Below, piece by piece: positions 9,901 through 24,100 of a stretch of DNA of 64,000 bases (positions are counted from its first letter, which is position 1; each line of letters begins with the position of its first letter). Under the pieces are notes generated by a model. The model was not told where the DNA came from. It worked only from the letters and a program-made list of their open reading frames with translations, and did no database searches. The position numbers and the translations under genes are program-made. This DNA is from Lingula anatina (lineage: Eukaryota; Brachiopoda; Lingulata; Lingulida; Lingulidae), in assembly GCF_001039355.2 (NCBI RefSeq), contig NW_019774158.1:177546-241545 (forward strand), read 5' to 3'.

Positions 9901-12900
9901 TATTTTGAAGAATCTTGCAAGAAAAAATATACTACAGCTCAGAATTTATTTTCTCCTGCTACTTGACAAATCAGCATTAGTGAATGATAAAAAAAAAAAA
10001 AAAAACCTCCATCTTGGTAAAGTTAAAACCCAAAAAGGGACAGTCAGTTATTCTCTTCAGCTTAGAGCGTCAGATTTGGAAATGTGGACTGATTTTTTCT
10101 TTGAATTGAGGACAAATCATATTTTGTATGTGATTTTCTGCCTATAAAGGGCCCCCTGACGCACAGTTTCAGAGCCCTCTCTTCCTTCATTTTTCAAACC
10201 ACCCAAAGTCTTGTGTGTTAAGCCTTATTATGCTATGCTGTTGGTCCTATATGACAGGGTCAGGTGACAGCTCCTCCAGCAGTGACACTGACAACAAGTC
10301 GGGAGGAGACAGCTCGGCTCAGGACAGCGATGACTTGCCTCTCAAGGGATTGAAACGCCAAGCTGAGGAGGGTGAGACTGGTGAGTTAGCATGATGGGAA
10401 TGTTTGGAGCATGATGGGAATGGTTTTAGGTGCTTGAACCTGAATATATTAGATGTACATAAGAAACAAGAATATAGCTGTGTACATTCCCGGTAGGCCT
10501 AACACTTATGAATTACTGACACTGTTTTCAAATTACTGCTAGTGAAATAAAATCCACACGACAAGAAATAAGCCAAATTAATTAGTTGGTCAGAAAAAGA
10601 AAAATAATTAAAAAAGCTTTCAAACTGTATCCTCACATTTCTGGTTGTAAATTACACCTAATTTCCTTCTTCCCTTTGTGATGACATCAAAAATGAAACA
10701 AAAGGAAATAATGAAATGATACTCCCAGTTATGCGCTCAATTTGTTTGCTATTTCAGCCACCCCCCGGAAGAGACACAAAGTAACAGATGAGAGAGCACT
10801 GTTTATACCCATGGAAGAAGGGTAAGTTATTTAAATAAGGGAATTAAATAAAGTAATATTTTATTAAAATTAAACTCTAATCTCAGGTGCATGGGAGTAG
10901 ATAAAGAGATTTAGAGTACATTATGAATTCTCAAGACACTAGTGTAGTAACTGAAAGATCTTCTTTAATTTACCTTGCACCACTGCCAAACACCTTCAAA
11001 ATCTTACTCTCTTGGTGAAGCTAAATTCTCCAGCACCTTGCTAAACTGGTTGTGATATTTTATTTCAGTTGGAAACGACACACCCATGTGCGTACTCTGG
11101 GTCCCCGGGGTATCCTGGGAGAGGTGATATACCTGGCACCCTGCGGGAAGAGGCTCAAGACTTATCCAGACATCACCAGGGTGCGTTACCATGGAGATAT
11201 ACTCTGAGGCTGTGCTCATTCTTTTTTCACTTAGTCTTAATAGGAAAATGTTTTTTTGGAAAGCTGAACTTGTTCCTTAAGAGAATGTCTCTTTTAAAGC
11301 TGAAATTTTTATGAAAAGAAAGTCAGATTAAATTTGTTATAGCTTATGTAATGTTGTTCTGAAAGGAAATGTATGGATTTTTAAAAGCTAAAATTGTTTT
11401 GAATTTTTTTAATTTATGATATTTCTCAGTTTGCATCTCTGTAATATATCACTTGCATGGATGTTGTAAAAACTCGCAGAAGACATTTTTCTGATATTCT
11501 GAATTATTAAGATTTCATATCCCAAAAACTGACAATTAAACTCGTCATTTAATCCTTAATATTTCAGTACCTTGCCAGGAACAACATAACACACCTGACC
11601 AAGGACCACTTTACCTTCAGTACTAAGTTTAACATTGGAGTCTTCTACAGACAGAATCTAACAGGAAAACCTATGGTAAGACTGGGGTTCACCAACTTTT
11701 ATTTCTTGTTACAGTTACCTTAAATTCTAAAAATGGAAAGATGATAACTTATGAGTACCCATTAAAAAATTTGTTTATTCCTAATTCATCTTAAAAATGT
11801 TACTGTGAAATTGATCCCAAGCCCCTGTTAAATGTTCTTATGAACAGAAAAATAAATAATAAAACTAAAGTATTAAATAGAAAATGAATTTATAGATAAC
11901 AGAATAAATATATACGTCAATCAATAAAAAAATGAATAATTCAATGAAAAGGATATTTCATGTTCGCTAAATAATAATTAATTCTAGGAGTCGCAGGAAA
12001 TGCCTGAGGAAGAGGTGCACAGCCTTTACACCACCATTGAGTCTCGTCGTGCCAAGAGAATGTCAGGTCCACAGCGAAGACTCCAGATGAAGAAGATCAA
12101 ACAGCTGACCAAGAAAGCCATGGAGATGAAACAGAAAAGACAGGCGGAACAGCAGGGTAAGGAGGCCCAGGGTCTGTGACTTTATTTTTAACTGAAGAAA
12201 ATGAGGGCTAAAATATTTATCAACATTTGTTTATTGAAATTAAGTTGATGTACATATGGTTAAAATATTATGTGAATTTAAATTCCCATCTTAAGAAATG
12301 TAGACCTAGCAATTATTGATCAATCCTCCCTTTATTTCTTGTGGAATTATGTTTCATTAATTGCTGTGAATGAAAATGAATGTGAATATTTGTAAAAGAT
12401 ATATACACTGGGTTTATGCTCAAGTTGGTGTCAAAAATTTAAAACTTTTCAGAAGCAACCACCTGTGTTACCTGTGTGATAATTGGTTCCACTGTAGTCT
12501 TTCGTCACAGCATGTAATGTATATATTTATTGAGATGATTCATTTTCACTGTCAGAAATGGCACAGAGACTAGAAGACATTACCAAGAAGAGGAAGGCAG
12601 AGAAACAAACTCTGAAAGAAGCTGCATCCAAGGCCAAACAATTCAGAGGTACGATGACCATCTAAGATGTTGGCCATTTTAATGATCATTTCCATGGACT
12701 GAGAATTACATTGATGCATATAAGAAGGTTTATTCCTAACCATAGTCTTTTTAACCACTATTTCTCTGAAGGTCCGATTAATATAGAAAAATTAAATGTT
12801 TTGTTACTGTGTATTATGCTTTTTATTTATTCTTAGTGCAGTGAAGTATGTGGCATATTGGGGGTTGCTTAGAACAACACAAATAAAGCACTATAATAAA

Positions 12901-15900
12901 TTGTATATTTATTTATATATGAATAAATAAAATTTGTCCACTTCAGATGAGGAAAGAAGAAAACAGAAGGAACAGATGAAGTTGTTGAAACAGCAGGAAA
13001 AATTGCAGAGGCAAGAGCAGCTGAGGATGGAGAGAGAGATGAGAGCTCAGCATGTGGTGGAGGTAAGAGAACATTATGGGATATAATTTCATTATGGGAT
13101 GAAATTTCATTTAATTTATGGGATGTCTGTAGTGACATCAAATGTTGTTTCAAAATCTGAAATTATTGAGCAGATAAAGAATTTTGATAAATTAATTTTT
13201 GCAAGCTCTGTTTGCTTATATTTTTGAAAACTGCATCTGTCTTTTGATATCCTCTAATCTGGTATAAAGATTTCCTTTCATAGCAGATTTTTCTTTTTCT
13301 TGTTGCCTTGATGATTAAGCCAGCATGTGGTTTACATGTGCCAAGATATCTTATTTCTGCCATATAGTTTTAACTCTGAAAACATGTGGGACTTAGAAAC
13401 CACATTATCTTCTTATCCATATATTAGAGATAATACACATTGATATCATGCTGTTTGATATTACTCGCAACATATTGTACTGCTTTGATATTGCTTTCTC
13501 TCATGTTTGTCAACAAAGTATTTGTGCTTGTATGGTAGATATTTGCATGGCAATTTCTTTAAATTTGTATCTTTGTCTGGTAAACTACAGGATTGGGAGT
13601 GTTTGATGGTGCAACAGAATTGCCTCCTTTTGATTTGGTAAAAAAATAAATGAATAGAATTAATGAAATAAAAAAGGAGGAATTCATCTGGGTTTTCTGG
13701 AAGTATTGTCTTCTTTTCTAACCATCTTCTCCCTGTATTTTACCAATAAAATCATACAAATTTGTAACCTATAATACCAGTTAATTATTATAAATGAAAA
13801 TTATTTGTTATTTGTTGCTGACATAGAGAAATGTGAAATATTCTACTTTACATAAAGAAAAAGAAAAACCATAACAGTATTCTTTCTGTTTTCATGTTAA
13901 AGCACCTCAGCTTGTTGCATATCAAATGTTTTTTGCTATGGTTCATCCTAGCTTTTAAGACAAATCAGATTTTTGGAAAAAATAATGTAATAGGCAAAGA
14001 GGCATAATATTATCTAAACAATTAATGGTTCACATTATTGCCAAAAAAAAAAAAATAATAATAATAAAATAAAAAAATGGATAAGATGAAATTATGCTGG
14101 TATTTTTTTATCTATATAAATTGCACCATTCGTGTTCAGTGCTATGAAAGAATCATGGCAGAAAACTTGACGTGCAAGGATTGTTTCCCCCTCCATATAC
14201 ACACACACACACACACACACAAGTGGCTGTTCCACTCGTTCGTATAATGCATGTTTGCTTTGCATGCTATCCAGGCACGGAAGCGTAGGAAAGAGGAGCT
14301 CCAGTCCCAAAGGTTTGCGGAGACGCTGCGAAAAGCCAAGGTATGCATGTCTTTGGGCTCGTGTCGTGTCGTACTCGTACGTGTGTATATCGCAGTGTTA
14401 CTATAATTAGGCATACATCAGTGTTTGGCAGTATATAATGATGTGTGTTACAAAACAAAGTGGTCCTTACTGAGGAGAGAATACATAACTGCAATGTGGA
14501 AATGATGTGAAAAAGAGGACCGTATAGATGTAGATTTATACATTCCATCCTCCTTATGAGTGTTACACTTGGGATTGAGCATGTGATGTAACATGTAGCT
14601 TGTGATCCCTCAGACCATTCCCTCCCCTCTCCCCCGGCATGTACCCTTGTATGATAATTACTGACTAAATGCAAACAGAATGGAATAAATAATATTCTCC
14701 AAAACAACCCTTTGTGAATAAAGCAAATGTTGATTCAAAAGTTCTGAAAAGTGAGTAGCTTCATGGCAAAGAGTGCATTTGGGCCAGATCTCTGAAAACG
14801 ATAATTATTTTTATCAAGACTAGTTTGAGTGAGGAGTTTGCCATTGTCCAGACCCTTTGTGAATAAAGCAAATGTTGATTCAAAAGTTCTGAAAAGTGAG
14901 TAGCTTAATGGCAAAAAGCGCATTTAGGCCAGATCTCTGAAAACAATAATTATTTTTATCAAGACTAGTTTGAGTGAGGAGTTTGCCATTGTCCAGTAAT
15001 TACCCATACACGTGTCTATGTACTGAAGGTCTTCATAGCTGATAACAATTCTCTTGTAGGAGCGAGAACTGAAAAGACAGCAGGCTGTTCTTCTTAAAGA
15101 ACAGGTGGGTCAAGGTGGTTTTTATCTTTGACAAAAATGTAAAACCATTTGTTTTGTCCACCTGCACCCCCTCTACCCCAATCCAACCCACCCTTCTGAA
15201 AATTCTTATAATTATTGTGTCATATTAACTGAAGGTTGGTCTTGAAATATATTTGCACTTTATTTGGCATCTTATCCTTTATGCAGTAATACAGAAGACA
15301 TGTGGGCAATGACATACCCAATTATGCAAGTTTGTGGCCTCAGAGCCATTTTTCGCGACTACAAGAAGTGAATGATTTGCCAATAGTATGTTTGATAGAA
15401 AAGTTGGTCCAAGAAGTGGGGGTAGTTAAAATGAATGGTTTTACAGTCTGAAAGCTCTCTTTGAAGACAGATCCAAAAACAATATTTTTTACATAATAAA
15501 AACACTGTTCTTTTCTGGTTGTTTCACACAAAATTAAGAAATTATACCCTTTGGATCTGTCTTTTCTCTAATCCATTCTTACAGTCCAAAGTTTCAGAGC
15601 AATATTCCTTTAATATTCAACAAGAGGATGGCATAATTTCATGTGGAGTGAGTAAACAGTTCACATTTGATTCCAGAATAAACTGCAATAACAGTGATGG
15701 CACCTATAATTATTGTATTCTTTTGGAGATTTTGCTCTGAAACTTATCAACTGTGACCAGTGCGTAATGTAGTTGTTGTGTCAGCTCTCCAGTGTGCAGG
15801 TTGTCCATTGTGTTTCTTTTTAGTCATTTAAACTGATGTCATTTATAGATGGTTGCTTATCACTATGTAGGTGATTTTACACAAGAAAAATAAATGAAGG

Positions 15901-16217
15901 GGTTTTTGAAAGGTAACAAATTTAAAGACCTCACATCAGTTTGAAAGTGACAAAATCATTATAGAACAACCTGCCTAAATTGCAGTGTAAATCTACCATA
16001 TGAATTAGGTTTTTAGGCATGCTTTTCACTTTGTGTGCTCGTGGAGTTTCACCACCATATGTCGTTGCTGTGTGTTGCTGTTTGTGTTTTTTTTTTTTTT
16101 CAAATTTTATATGGGTAAAGTTGGGGGAAGGGGGGAGGGGAGACATGAAACCAAATAATATTGTGCTTTGTGATCTATATATTAATCTATCTTGAAATGA
16201 AATTCCATTGTCTATAT

Positions 16218-16260
<43 letters not shown>

Positions 16261-18148
16261 TTCCTTAATTTTGTATGCCTATAAATATGCGATTGTCTTT
16301 GTTTGGTTCAAATCTTCAATTAAATTTAAAAAAAAATGAATCTTTGAATCATGGGCGTTTGGTCTCCCCTAAATTGCTAAACTGTTTCTTTGAGTTCCCT
16401 TCCACAAATAAATTTCTACCAATTCTACATAGCACAAGTTTATATCTCCTGGTATATTTGATTTTGAAACATTTATTTATTAACTGTTAAATGTGATCTT
16501 GCATGCAATGGATGTTAGCATGAAGCTTTCACAAGTCAGGAGTACATAGCTTTCACTTGTTTCTGAAACCTACCCTTTGTTAGCTTGTCAACTGTTTGTT
16601 CGACCAAGCTTCAATGGAGTGAGTCAAAAAAAAAAAATATTCTGCACCAGAAAGCATGCTAATTATTATGTCCTAATAATGAGAAAAAAAATCCTGAAAT
16701 ATCTCGCTGCTTATTAATGCCATTTATGAATATCATAGGATCACATTCCTTCTTCCACATGCAAAAGATTTTGGATGCACTAAAAGAGGGTGAAATATAT
16801 GGATAAAAATTTGTTAAATTCTCGGGCTTCTTATAAAGTGTGACTTTCGGTTACAGAAGAGAAGTTTTATTTTTCTCTTACGTAAATTAGGAAGTTGGTG
16901 GATTTTTAAGAAGTTGAGTCTGAATCATGTTGAATGTACCTCCTAATTCCTACTACGATGTCCTCACTAGTCTGTCTCAATATTTGTTGCCTGTCTGTTC
17001 CAAAGAGAAGTCTTGATTTCAGGATTTACCTATTTTGTCAACAAATATTTCATTTTCTCTGTCAGTTGTTTGTGCATTTTTGAATGTTCTGTGTTGTGGT
17101 GTAGTTCTTTTATTCTTGGCCTGTGATGGGAAGAATTCTTGGCAAGATTCCGTCATAACATTCACTGTTTTTTTCTTCTTCTCTTTTTTTTTTTTCAATG
17201 CAACTTCATCATCACCCTTAGGAAAGGGAACGGCAACAACACATGATGTTTGTACTTAATTTGGTAGGTGGTTATCATAGCATGCTAGGATGTAGATCTA
17301 TCTATCTATTTATTTATCCAACATATATATATATATATAGTTTTGTATGCATTATCTGTTATATTACTCTGGAACATTACTCACACACCCAAATGCAGAG
17401 TCTGTCCCTCTAGACTAGGATCCAAAATATTATTTTGGATCCTAGCTCTAGAGAAATGCCCTCTGGGATATTCTCCCTCAAAAAATGGACATATTTTGAC
17501 ATTAGTTCTTCAGATATATGATAATCTTCCAGGCAGTCCACTTATTAAACTGCCCTGCACATCCATACCCCCCTTAGAGACACGTGCCCCCTTGGGTCAC
17601 TTCTGTCACGGAAATGGTCTTCCCATTGTGATGTGGGGTGTGGGGTCACTGGAGGTGGGGGTGAAGCAGGGCACCAGGGAAGTCAATGAGGCTGGTGTTA
17701 TGTGGGAAATCTGTAACAAATCCTTCTTCCAAGCTGAATAAATCCTTTTCTTCTAACCAGATGTATGCTGATTAGTTATAGCATACTTAAGACTGATATA
17801 TACTGGAACTATATTGAATTTACTAAATGTTATATATGCTTGGCCTGTTTTTGATTTCCCACTTTTAGTATTTACAAAGGGATTTTTTTAAAATTCCACT
17901 TGTAAAGCAACAGCATTGTCAACCTGTTGATGAACTTATGCATGCATTTTTCCGTGCTGTGAAATCTTTTCTTTCGACTTTCCAATTGTTAGGTTTAGTA
18001 AAAAAAAAAGGGGGAGGGTGTGATGGTGATGGCTCTCAATGCTACCATCAGGAACAGGTAATGTTTGAAGTTCCTATATTGAGGTGAATGAACCAAGAAG
18101 AAAGTATGCCCCAAAATATTTTTCTTTCAATTTTTCTGATAATTTTTA

Positions 18149-18179
<31 letters not shown>

Positions 18180-21100
18180 GGAAAGAGGAAGTCTAAGAAT
18201 AGGAAAGGCAGCTGTTTATTTTTGTGGAAATAGAATTGAGAGGATGAGAAGCATGGCGGAGTGTAAAGGACACCACAAAAGAGATATATTGGTGACTGGC
18301 ATGCGCAACATCTGAATAACAGTTACTGTAAAAATGTAATCATGAAATAAAGGGGGTGAGGAGGAAAAAAAATTGCCCATGATTCGGATGCTACATTGTC
18401 TTATTTCTGTTCATCTGTATGGTAGTTCTTGACTTTTTATTGCCACATTTTGGAATTAAAAAATCCCCACTGAGTATCCACTAAAATTGCTAAACATAGC
18501 ATTAATTGATGTAATCGATGTTTTTTGACCAATCAGAGTTGAGTAAACATACCATCAATCACTCAACTGATCAATCAGATTCAAGAAAACATAATCATAT
18601 AACCAACCAATCACAGTAAATGGGTATCTAAGTACATTATCATAAAGCATGATAAGTCCCCAGGGCCGGAAGCATTATTAGGAGCTTTTTATGTTTGCAT
18701 GGCAAGGTGATGGCTGAAAGTTGCACCATTCGTGTGTATTCCATTCTATGTTATTCCTGTTGTTTTAATCATGTTTGTTTCTATTATCACTTACTATTCT
18801 GTTTCACTTGGGTATATTGTGTTTACAATTGGAAGACTTATTTTGTCAGACATTCTGCTGGCTGTTTCTGTGTTCTGATGTTTGATTTGTCTGTTTTACC
18901 CCCTTTGCTGCTCAGGAAGTAGAGAGGCAGCTGTATGCTAACATGGTACTCACCTTGGTATGTAACTTTACCTCTTAATTTACATGCATTCAGACCAAAA
19001 ATTGCTCAACTGATGGCATTATATTTATTTTCCCAAGACAGCATTGGGGAGAGGGATTTGGGGGGGGTGTAGGATTGTCAAAATGATATGCATGGTCTCC
19101 TGGTGATGTCATTTTGGCTATTTCTGGTTTGAGTTGGCAAGGTTTGTACACACTTTTATATCTCGCTAACACGTCCTGAGTTTGACATTTCTGATGGCAG
19201 AACTTTGGTACACATTGTCATTATAAGATTAGACTGCCCCTCATAGCTATAACATGCCAGAGAGCCAAGAGCAGGATTGTGAAACTCAGGGTTCTATTAT
19301 ATCACTGTTGCTTTTATGAATTAGATATTTTCAGCCCTTTTCAAATTGTTTATAATTTTTTTTTGCCAATGACATAAATTTTGAATAAATGCTGTTTTGT
19401 ATGTCAGTTTGGAAGACGGGAAAGAGAGAGAGAGAGTAGATCTCTTCATACTTTATAAACCAAGTACTGTGTATATTAATCCATCTTAGTCTTCATTTTT
19501 CACCTTTGTATTTGAGTAGATTGTTTAAGCTTCTGTCACTGAGGTACCATGTCTCCATCAGGACTTTCAGGAAATTTTATAGAACTCAGTTTTATTGAAA
19601 TTACAGCCTGAATGTACCAAAAAGAAAAAAAAAACTTCCCTAAACTAACATTACACCTCTCCCTGATTAAAAATTAAAATCACTTGAAGTTAATATACAG
19701 AAAGATCTATGTAGCTTTATTATCAAAGTGATTAGTTCATGAAGAAAGAAGAATTTATTTGCCTTCCCCCACCAACATTTTCTTAGGCTTTCCAGAGTTA
19801 GTTAGATATTTTTGTATATTTAAAATTATTAAAATTTTAAAAATATTATTGAAATGGAAAATCAGGAAGATAATGTATGTGAAGCCTTTGTGCTGCAGTG
19901 TCAAATTAAAAATTTTAAATAATAATTTTTGGTATGTGAAAACTCTTAGAATATTGTTTTCTTAACATCACACATGTGGCTTCATAGATGAGAAAAAGTG
20001 CACTTGTGACTTGAAAAGAGCTTGGACATATATGTATGTGCGTATGTGTGAGTGCAAGCACAAATGTGTATAAAAAGCCCAGTGCGAATCCTTAACTCCT
20101 TAATGCAGTTTTTCAAGTGAATTGTCATCAGTGCTGCAGTTAATGATTCAGAAGTAAAAGTAACTTGATAATATGTACTGCAATGTTTAATCTTTTAATG
20201 TCATGTTATTCACAATGATGTTGTCATTGCAGGAGAGAGAGCGACGACGTCAGCACATGATGTTGGTCAAAGCCTTGGAGAACCGGCGTAAACTGGAGGA
20301 GAAGGAGAGACTGAAGGAGGAGAAGAAAGCCGAGAAAAGGCTGACCAAGCAGAGGAAGCTGGTAAGATGGGTGCTTAGTGCTTGGAAATATTATTTCAGA
20401 CTCCCTTGAGGAAGACATAATTTAATTTCTTAAATTTTTCACCTCTAAAATAACTTGATATGTATTGATTTCTTGAAGAAGTCAAAATTCTTCTCAGCTT
20501 TTAGGTCAAGAACAAACCATGCATCAGAGATGAAATATTTGTCTTACTTGTACATTTGAGGTTTTGTATTTGTTAATGGAATATATGCAGAATAATGCAG
20601 AATAAAGTAAGTATAAATGTTCTGTTCATCTTCAGGAACAAAAGAGGTTAGAAATCCAAATGGCCAAAGAACTGAAGAAACCAGTTGAAGACATGCAGCT
20701 GATGGATGCCAAGGTAAAAAAAAATTTTTTTTTAAATTTAAACAAAAAAAATCTGTGTATTTCATTTGGTAAAGAGGACATTGCTCCTTAATTCCAGTTA
20801 TTTTATATTCATATGTAACAGGTGCCATGGTAATATTTTAAATCATTATGTAAGTTATCCCCTATAGTGACAAATAGCCCATTTATTGTCTTTAACTTAT
20901 TATTATATGTTTTTCATTGATTTGAGCAGTCAGTAGTTTTACATGTGTAGCATTTTTTATGTGCTTCATGTAGCATTAGTATATTTTTCCCAAAATTTTA
21001 TCTGTATAGTAGCTGTCAGTGACACATTTGAACTAAATTAAATGATAATTGTGTTTGAGTTAATTACAACTGTAAAATTTTACCTTATTTAGGTAAAGTG

Positions 21101-24100
21101 CCTGTTATATTTTATTCCAGCCTCTCCCCACCCTGAACAGAATCCCTGGGGTCAAGTTACCAGGGCCAGCCTTTGCAGACTGCCTCATGGTTGTGGAGTT
21201 CCTGCACAATTTTGGCAATGCGCTAGGATTGGGTGCGTACTGAATAACAGTGACATCTATTGTGCTGTTTTTGCAACGTTTGAAGATGTTTTATTTCTTG
21301 TTTCTCTCCCTTTCAAGAATAAATATGGTTGAAAGGATAATAGTTAGAGTACACTCTGTTTTCTTCATGAAAGGTCATTTTGCCTTACTTAAAAATGTAT
21401 TGTATTAAATAGTTAGTAATAAGTTGATATTTAGACAGTTTAAAAATAATAACTTGCAACCTTGTTACCACATTTAAATTAATCAAATTTCATTTTAATG
21501 GACTTCAGTGAATTTATCCTCATCTGATAAAATATTTGGCCTTTAAGTTTTGTGTGACTTTCAGTCTATAGTACTTTTGTGTAACTTGACACTGTATATG
21601 ATGAATTTCAGACAAGGACTCAATCCCCTCCCTGAACACAATCCAAATGGGGATGTTGAATGATGAAGAGGAGCTGGAAGAAGTGCTCTCCCTCATGACT
21701 CACCTGCTCAAGTTTGCTCTGGATGACCCTGGGGTACCTAACCCCAAGGAGGTACTAGGATGATGAAAATTAAAGATGTTACAGTGATAACATTCAATTT
21801 ATGTATGATTATTACTCCATGAGTAGCTCTTGTGCTGTGTCACTGCATGAGTAGTTCTCATGCTCTCGCTCTAGTTTCGTGAGCCACATTCGAGCGTGAC
21901 AGTAGTCAGTGCATGAATAGCCAGTGAAGGGTATGGTCAGTACAAATAGAGATGTCTCTTTATCACAGAGATTAGTATGATTTGACTTATGTGAAAATAA
22001 GAACTAAATGTATATCTTAACTAGAGATGTGCTGGTCTTTATTAAGCTTTCAGACCCTAAACATAATTGATCAGATGAATGAAGGATAGTCATAATACTA
22101 TAAATATATCAAATGATTTGTTCCAGGCAACCACCTTGCTGAATGAAAAGATAACAGATGTTGATTTGAATGAGAACAACATTTCTGAAGTTCTGAGAAT
22201 CTTCTTGGTGGCCAGGAATGGGAGTCAGGACGAGGTATGACCTGGACTTGACAGTAATTCTTTATCAAAAATTATGACTAGATTTAAAAATAGTTTTTTT
22301 TTAAATCATGTCCAGTATCATGTTTGAAAAAGACAACATTACGTTCACACATTGTTAATAGTCACCCTGAGCTTCAGAGATAACTTGACACTAACCTCTT
22401 CACTATAGCCTATCTTCATCGTGTCAAGTTACCTCTGACGAAAATAGTTTGACCTAGTTTATATAAGCCAATCGAATCCATGTTTCAAAAATTTTCACCA
22501 AAGTTTGGTGAAAACGCTGATTGGTTGACCGACAATCGGCAATCCTCGGCTGATTCCGCAAGCTTCATACTAACAACTTAGTTATTGTCGAGTGCGGAGA
22601 CATCCGAGTAGTTCCGAGTGCATAACCGTACACAAAGAAAGCATGGAGTATATCGGAATTGAAACCAGAGCAGTTTGATGCCCTGCATCATAATCTACTG
22701 AGGGATGATGTATTTTGCGTGCTGCCCACAGGTTACGGCAAGTCCCTGATATTCAGCCTTATCTTTGATTGGTCCGGATTTGAACAAAGCGCGCTTTGAC
22801 TCGTTCGCGTTCATTGGCTAGATCGTTCAATGAGTCATTGAGTGCGGGCTTTAAATTTGATTGGCGGGCGGCGGGGGCAATCGAATGTGGTCAGAGGTAA
22901 CTTGACACGATGAAGATAGGCTATAGTGAAGAGGTTAGTGTCAAGTTATCTCTGAAGCTCAGGGTGTTAATAGTAGGATTTGCAGTAAAACTATTTGACC
23001 TTTTCAAGATTTTAAAACTGGCGCTGCTCTAAAAACATGATAACAACATGTAAAGTTATCAAGATCGTGTATAATACGTCACTGGTTACAACTCATATCC
23101 TTATTGGAAATACTACAAAGTTTTTAAGTGTAAATTTCTCCTGTATTTCCAGTTAACAGAGCAGCTTAAGTTCCGTCCCTACCAAGCCTTCAACAGTACC
23201 CAGAAGGCCTCACTGCTGGGGGCGCTGTGCAACGAATTGCTGTGTAGTAAAGTCATTACAAAGTGAGTGCGACCCTCTAGCTTCTTCCCAGCACATCTGG
23301 CTTCAGTATTTGATATAACTAAAGAAAGTCATGACAGTTACTGTTAAAAACATTATGGTTATGCCATTTTCTTTTAGTTTTTATAATTGTTGATATAATA
23401 CCTGTAACATTTAGAATCTAAGCGACGATGAATGATTTTTAGTAGTTCCACACAGAGATCCAGGATGATACAAAAGACCTTGACAGCACTTTTACACCAT
23501 GTTTTGGAAAGATAACTGTAATTTGTAACAGTTTTTGAAGTAGATTACTCAAGGCTCTCTGAATATTTTCCTCCTTTTTAGGAGAGGGTTGAGGCAGGGC
23601 CTACCATTTTGTGTTCTAACTAATCTTTCTGTTATTCTCTCTTAAGCTGAATGGCAATTGTGTATTTATTTTGATTTCATGTATTTATTCATGGATTTAT
23701 TTATTCAAATATCTGTTTTTTATAAAAAAAAAATATATTCTTTTCAGTGAAATTGAGCGTAACATTGACACAGTGTCGAACCTCAGACGCGACAAGTGGG
23801 TAGTGGAAGGAAAAATAAGAAAGTAGGTCCCTAAATTTCAGCCGCTTTCCTTATTTACTTGTTTTATGTATTAGATGAAACGATAGCTTTAAAACATTGT
23901 TGCAGGTTGTAATGAAGAGAAACATATCAAGATTTTGTGATATTCCACTAAAGGCAACTTTAGTGTTGTAGTATCCAGAAATTTGTGATGAACCAAGTTA
24001 TTGGGTATTCAGAAGAACCTGCCGTACACAAATATTATTTTATATACACTTTGGTTATATGCACAATGTTATTCAGACAAAAACCAGGGTTAGGCATGCA

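Noticed and set aside
14267..14707. Minus-strand ORFs opposite a BAZ2 coiled-coil exon
   Set aside because: They overlap a well-supported plus-strand exon and a CA repeat; no similarity recognised.
15590..15650. Possible exon after TTCTTACAG at about 15585 in the BAZ2 coiled-coil intron
   Set aside because: The frame does not give a helical or BAZ2-like sequence and its length would not keep phase; treated as a cryptic site.
17343..17741. 132-residue plus-strand ORF in the BAZ2 intron
   Set aside because: No recognisable domain, it contains the hairpin at 17415-17445 and has no splice signals linking it to the gene.
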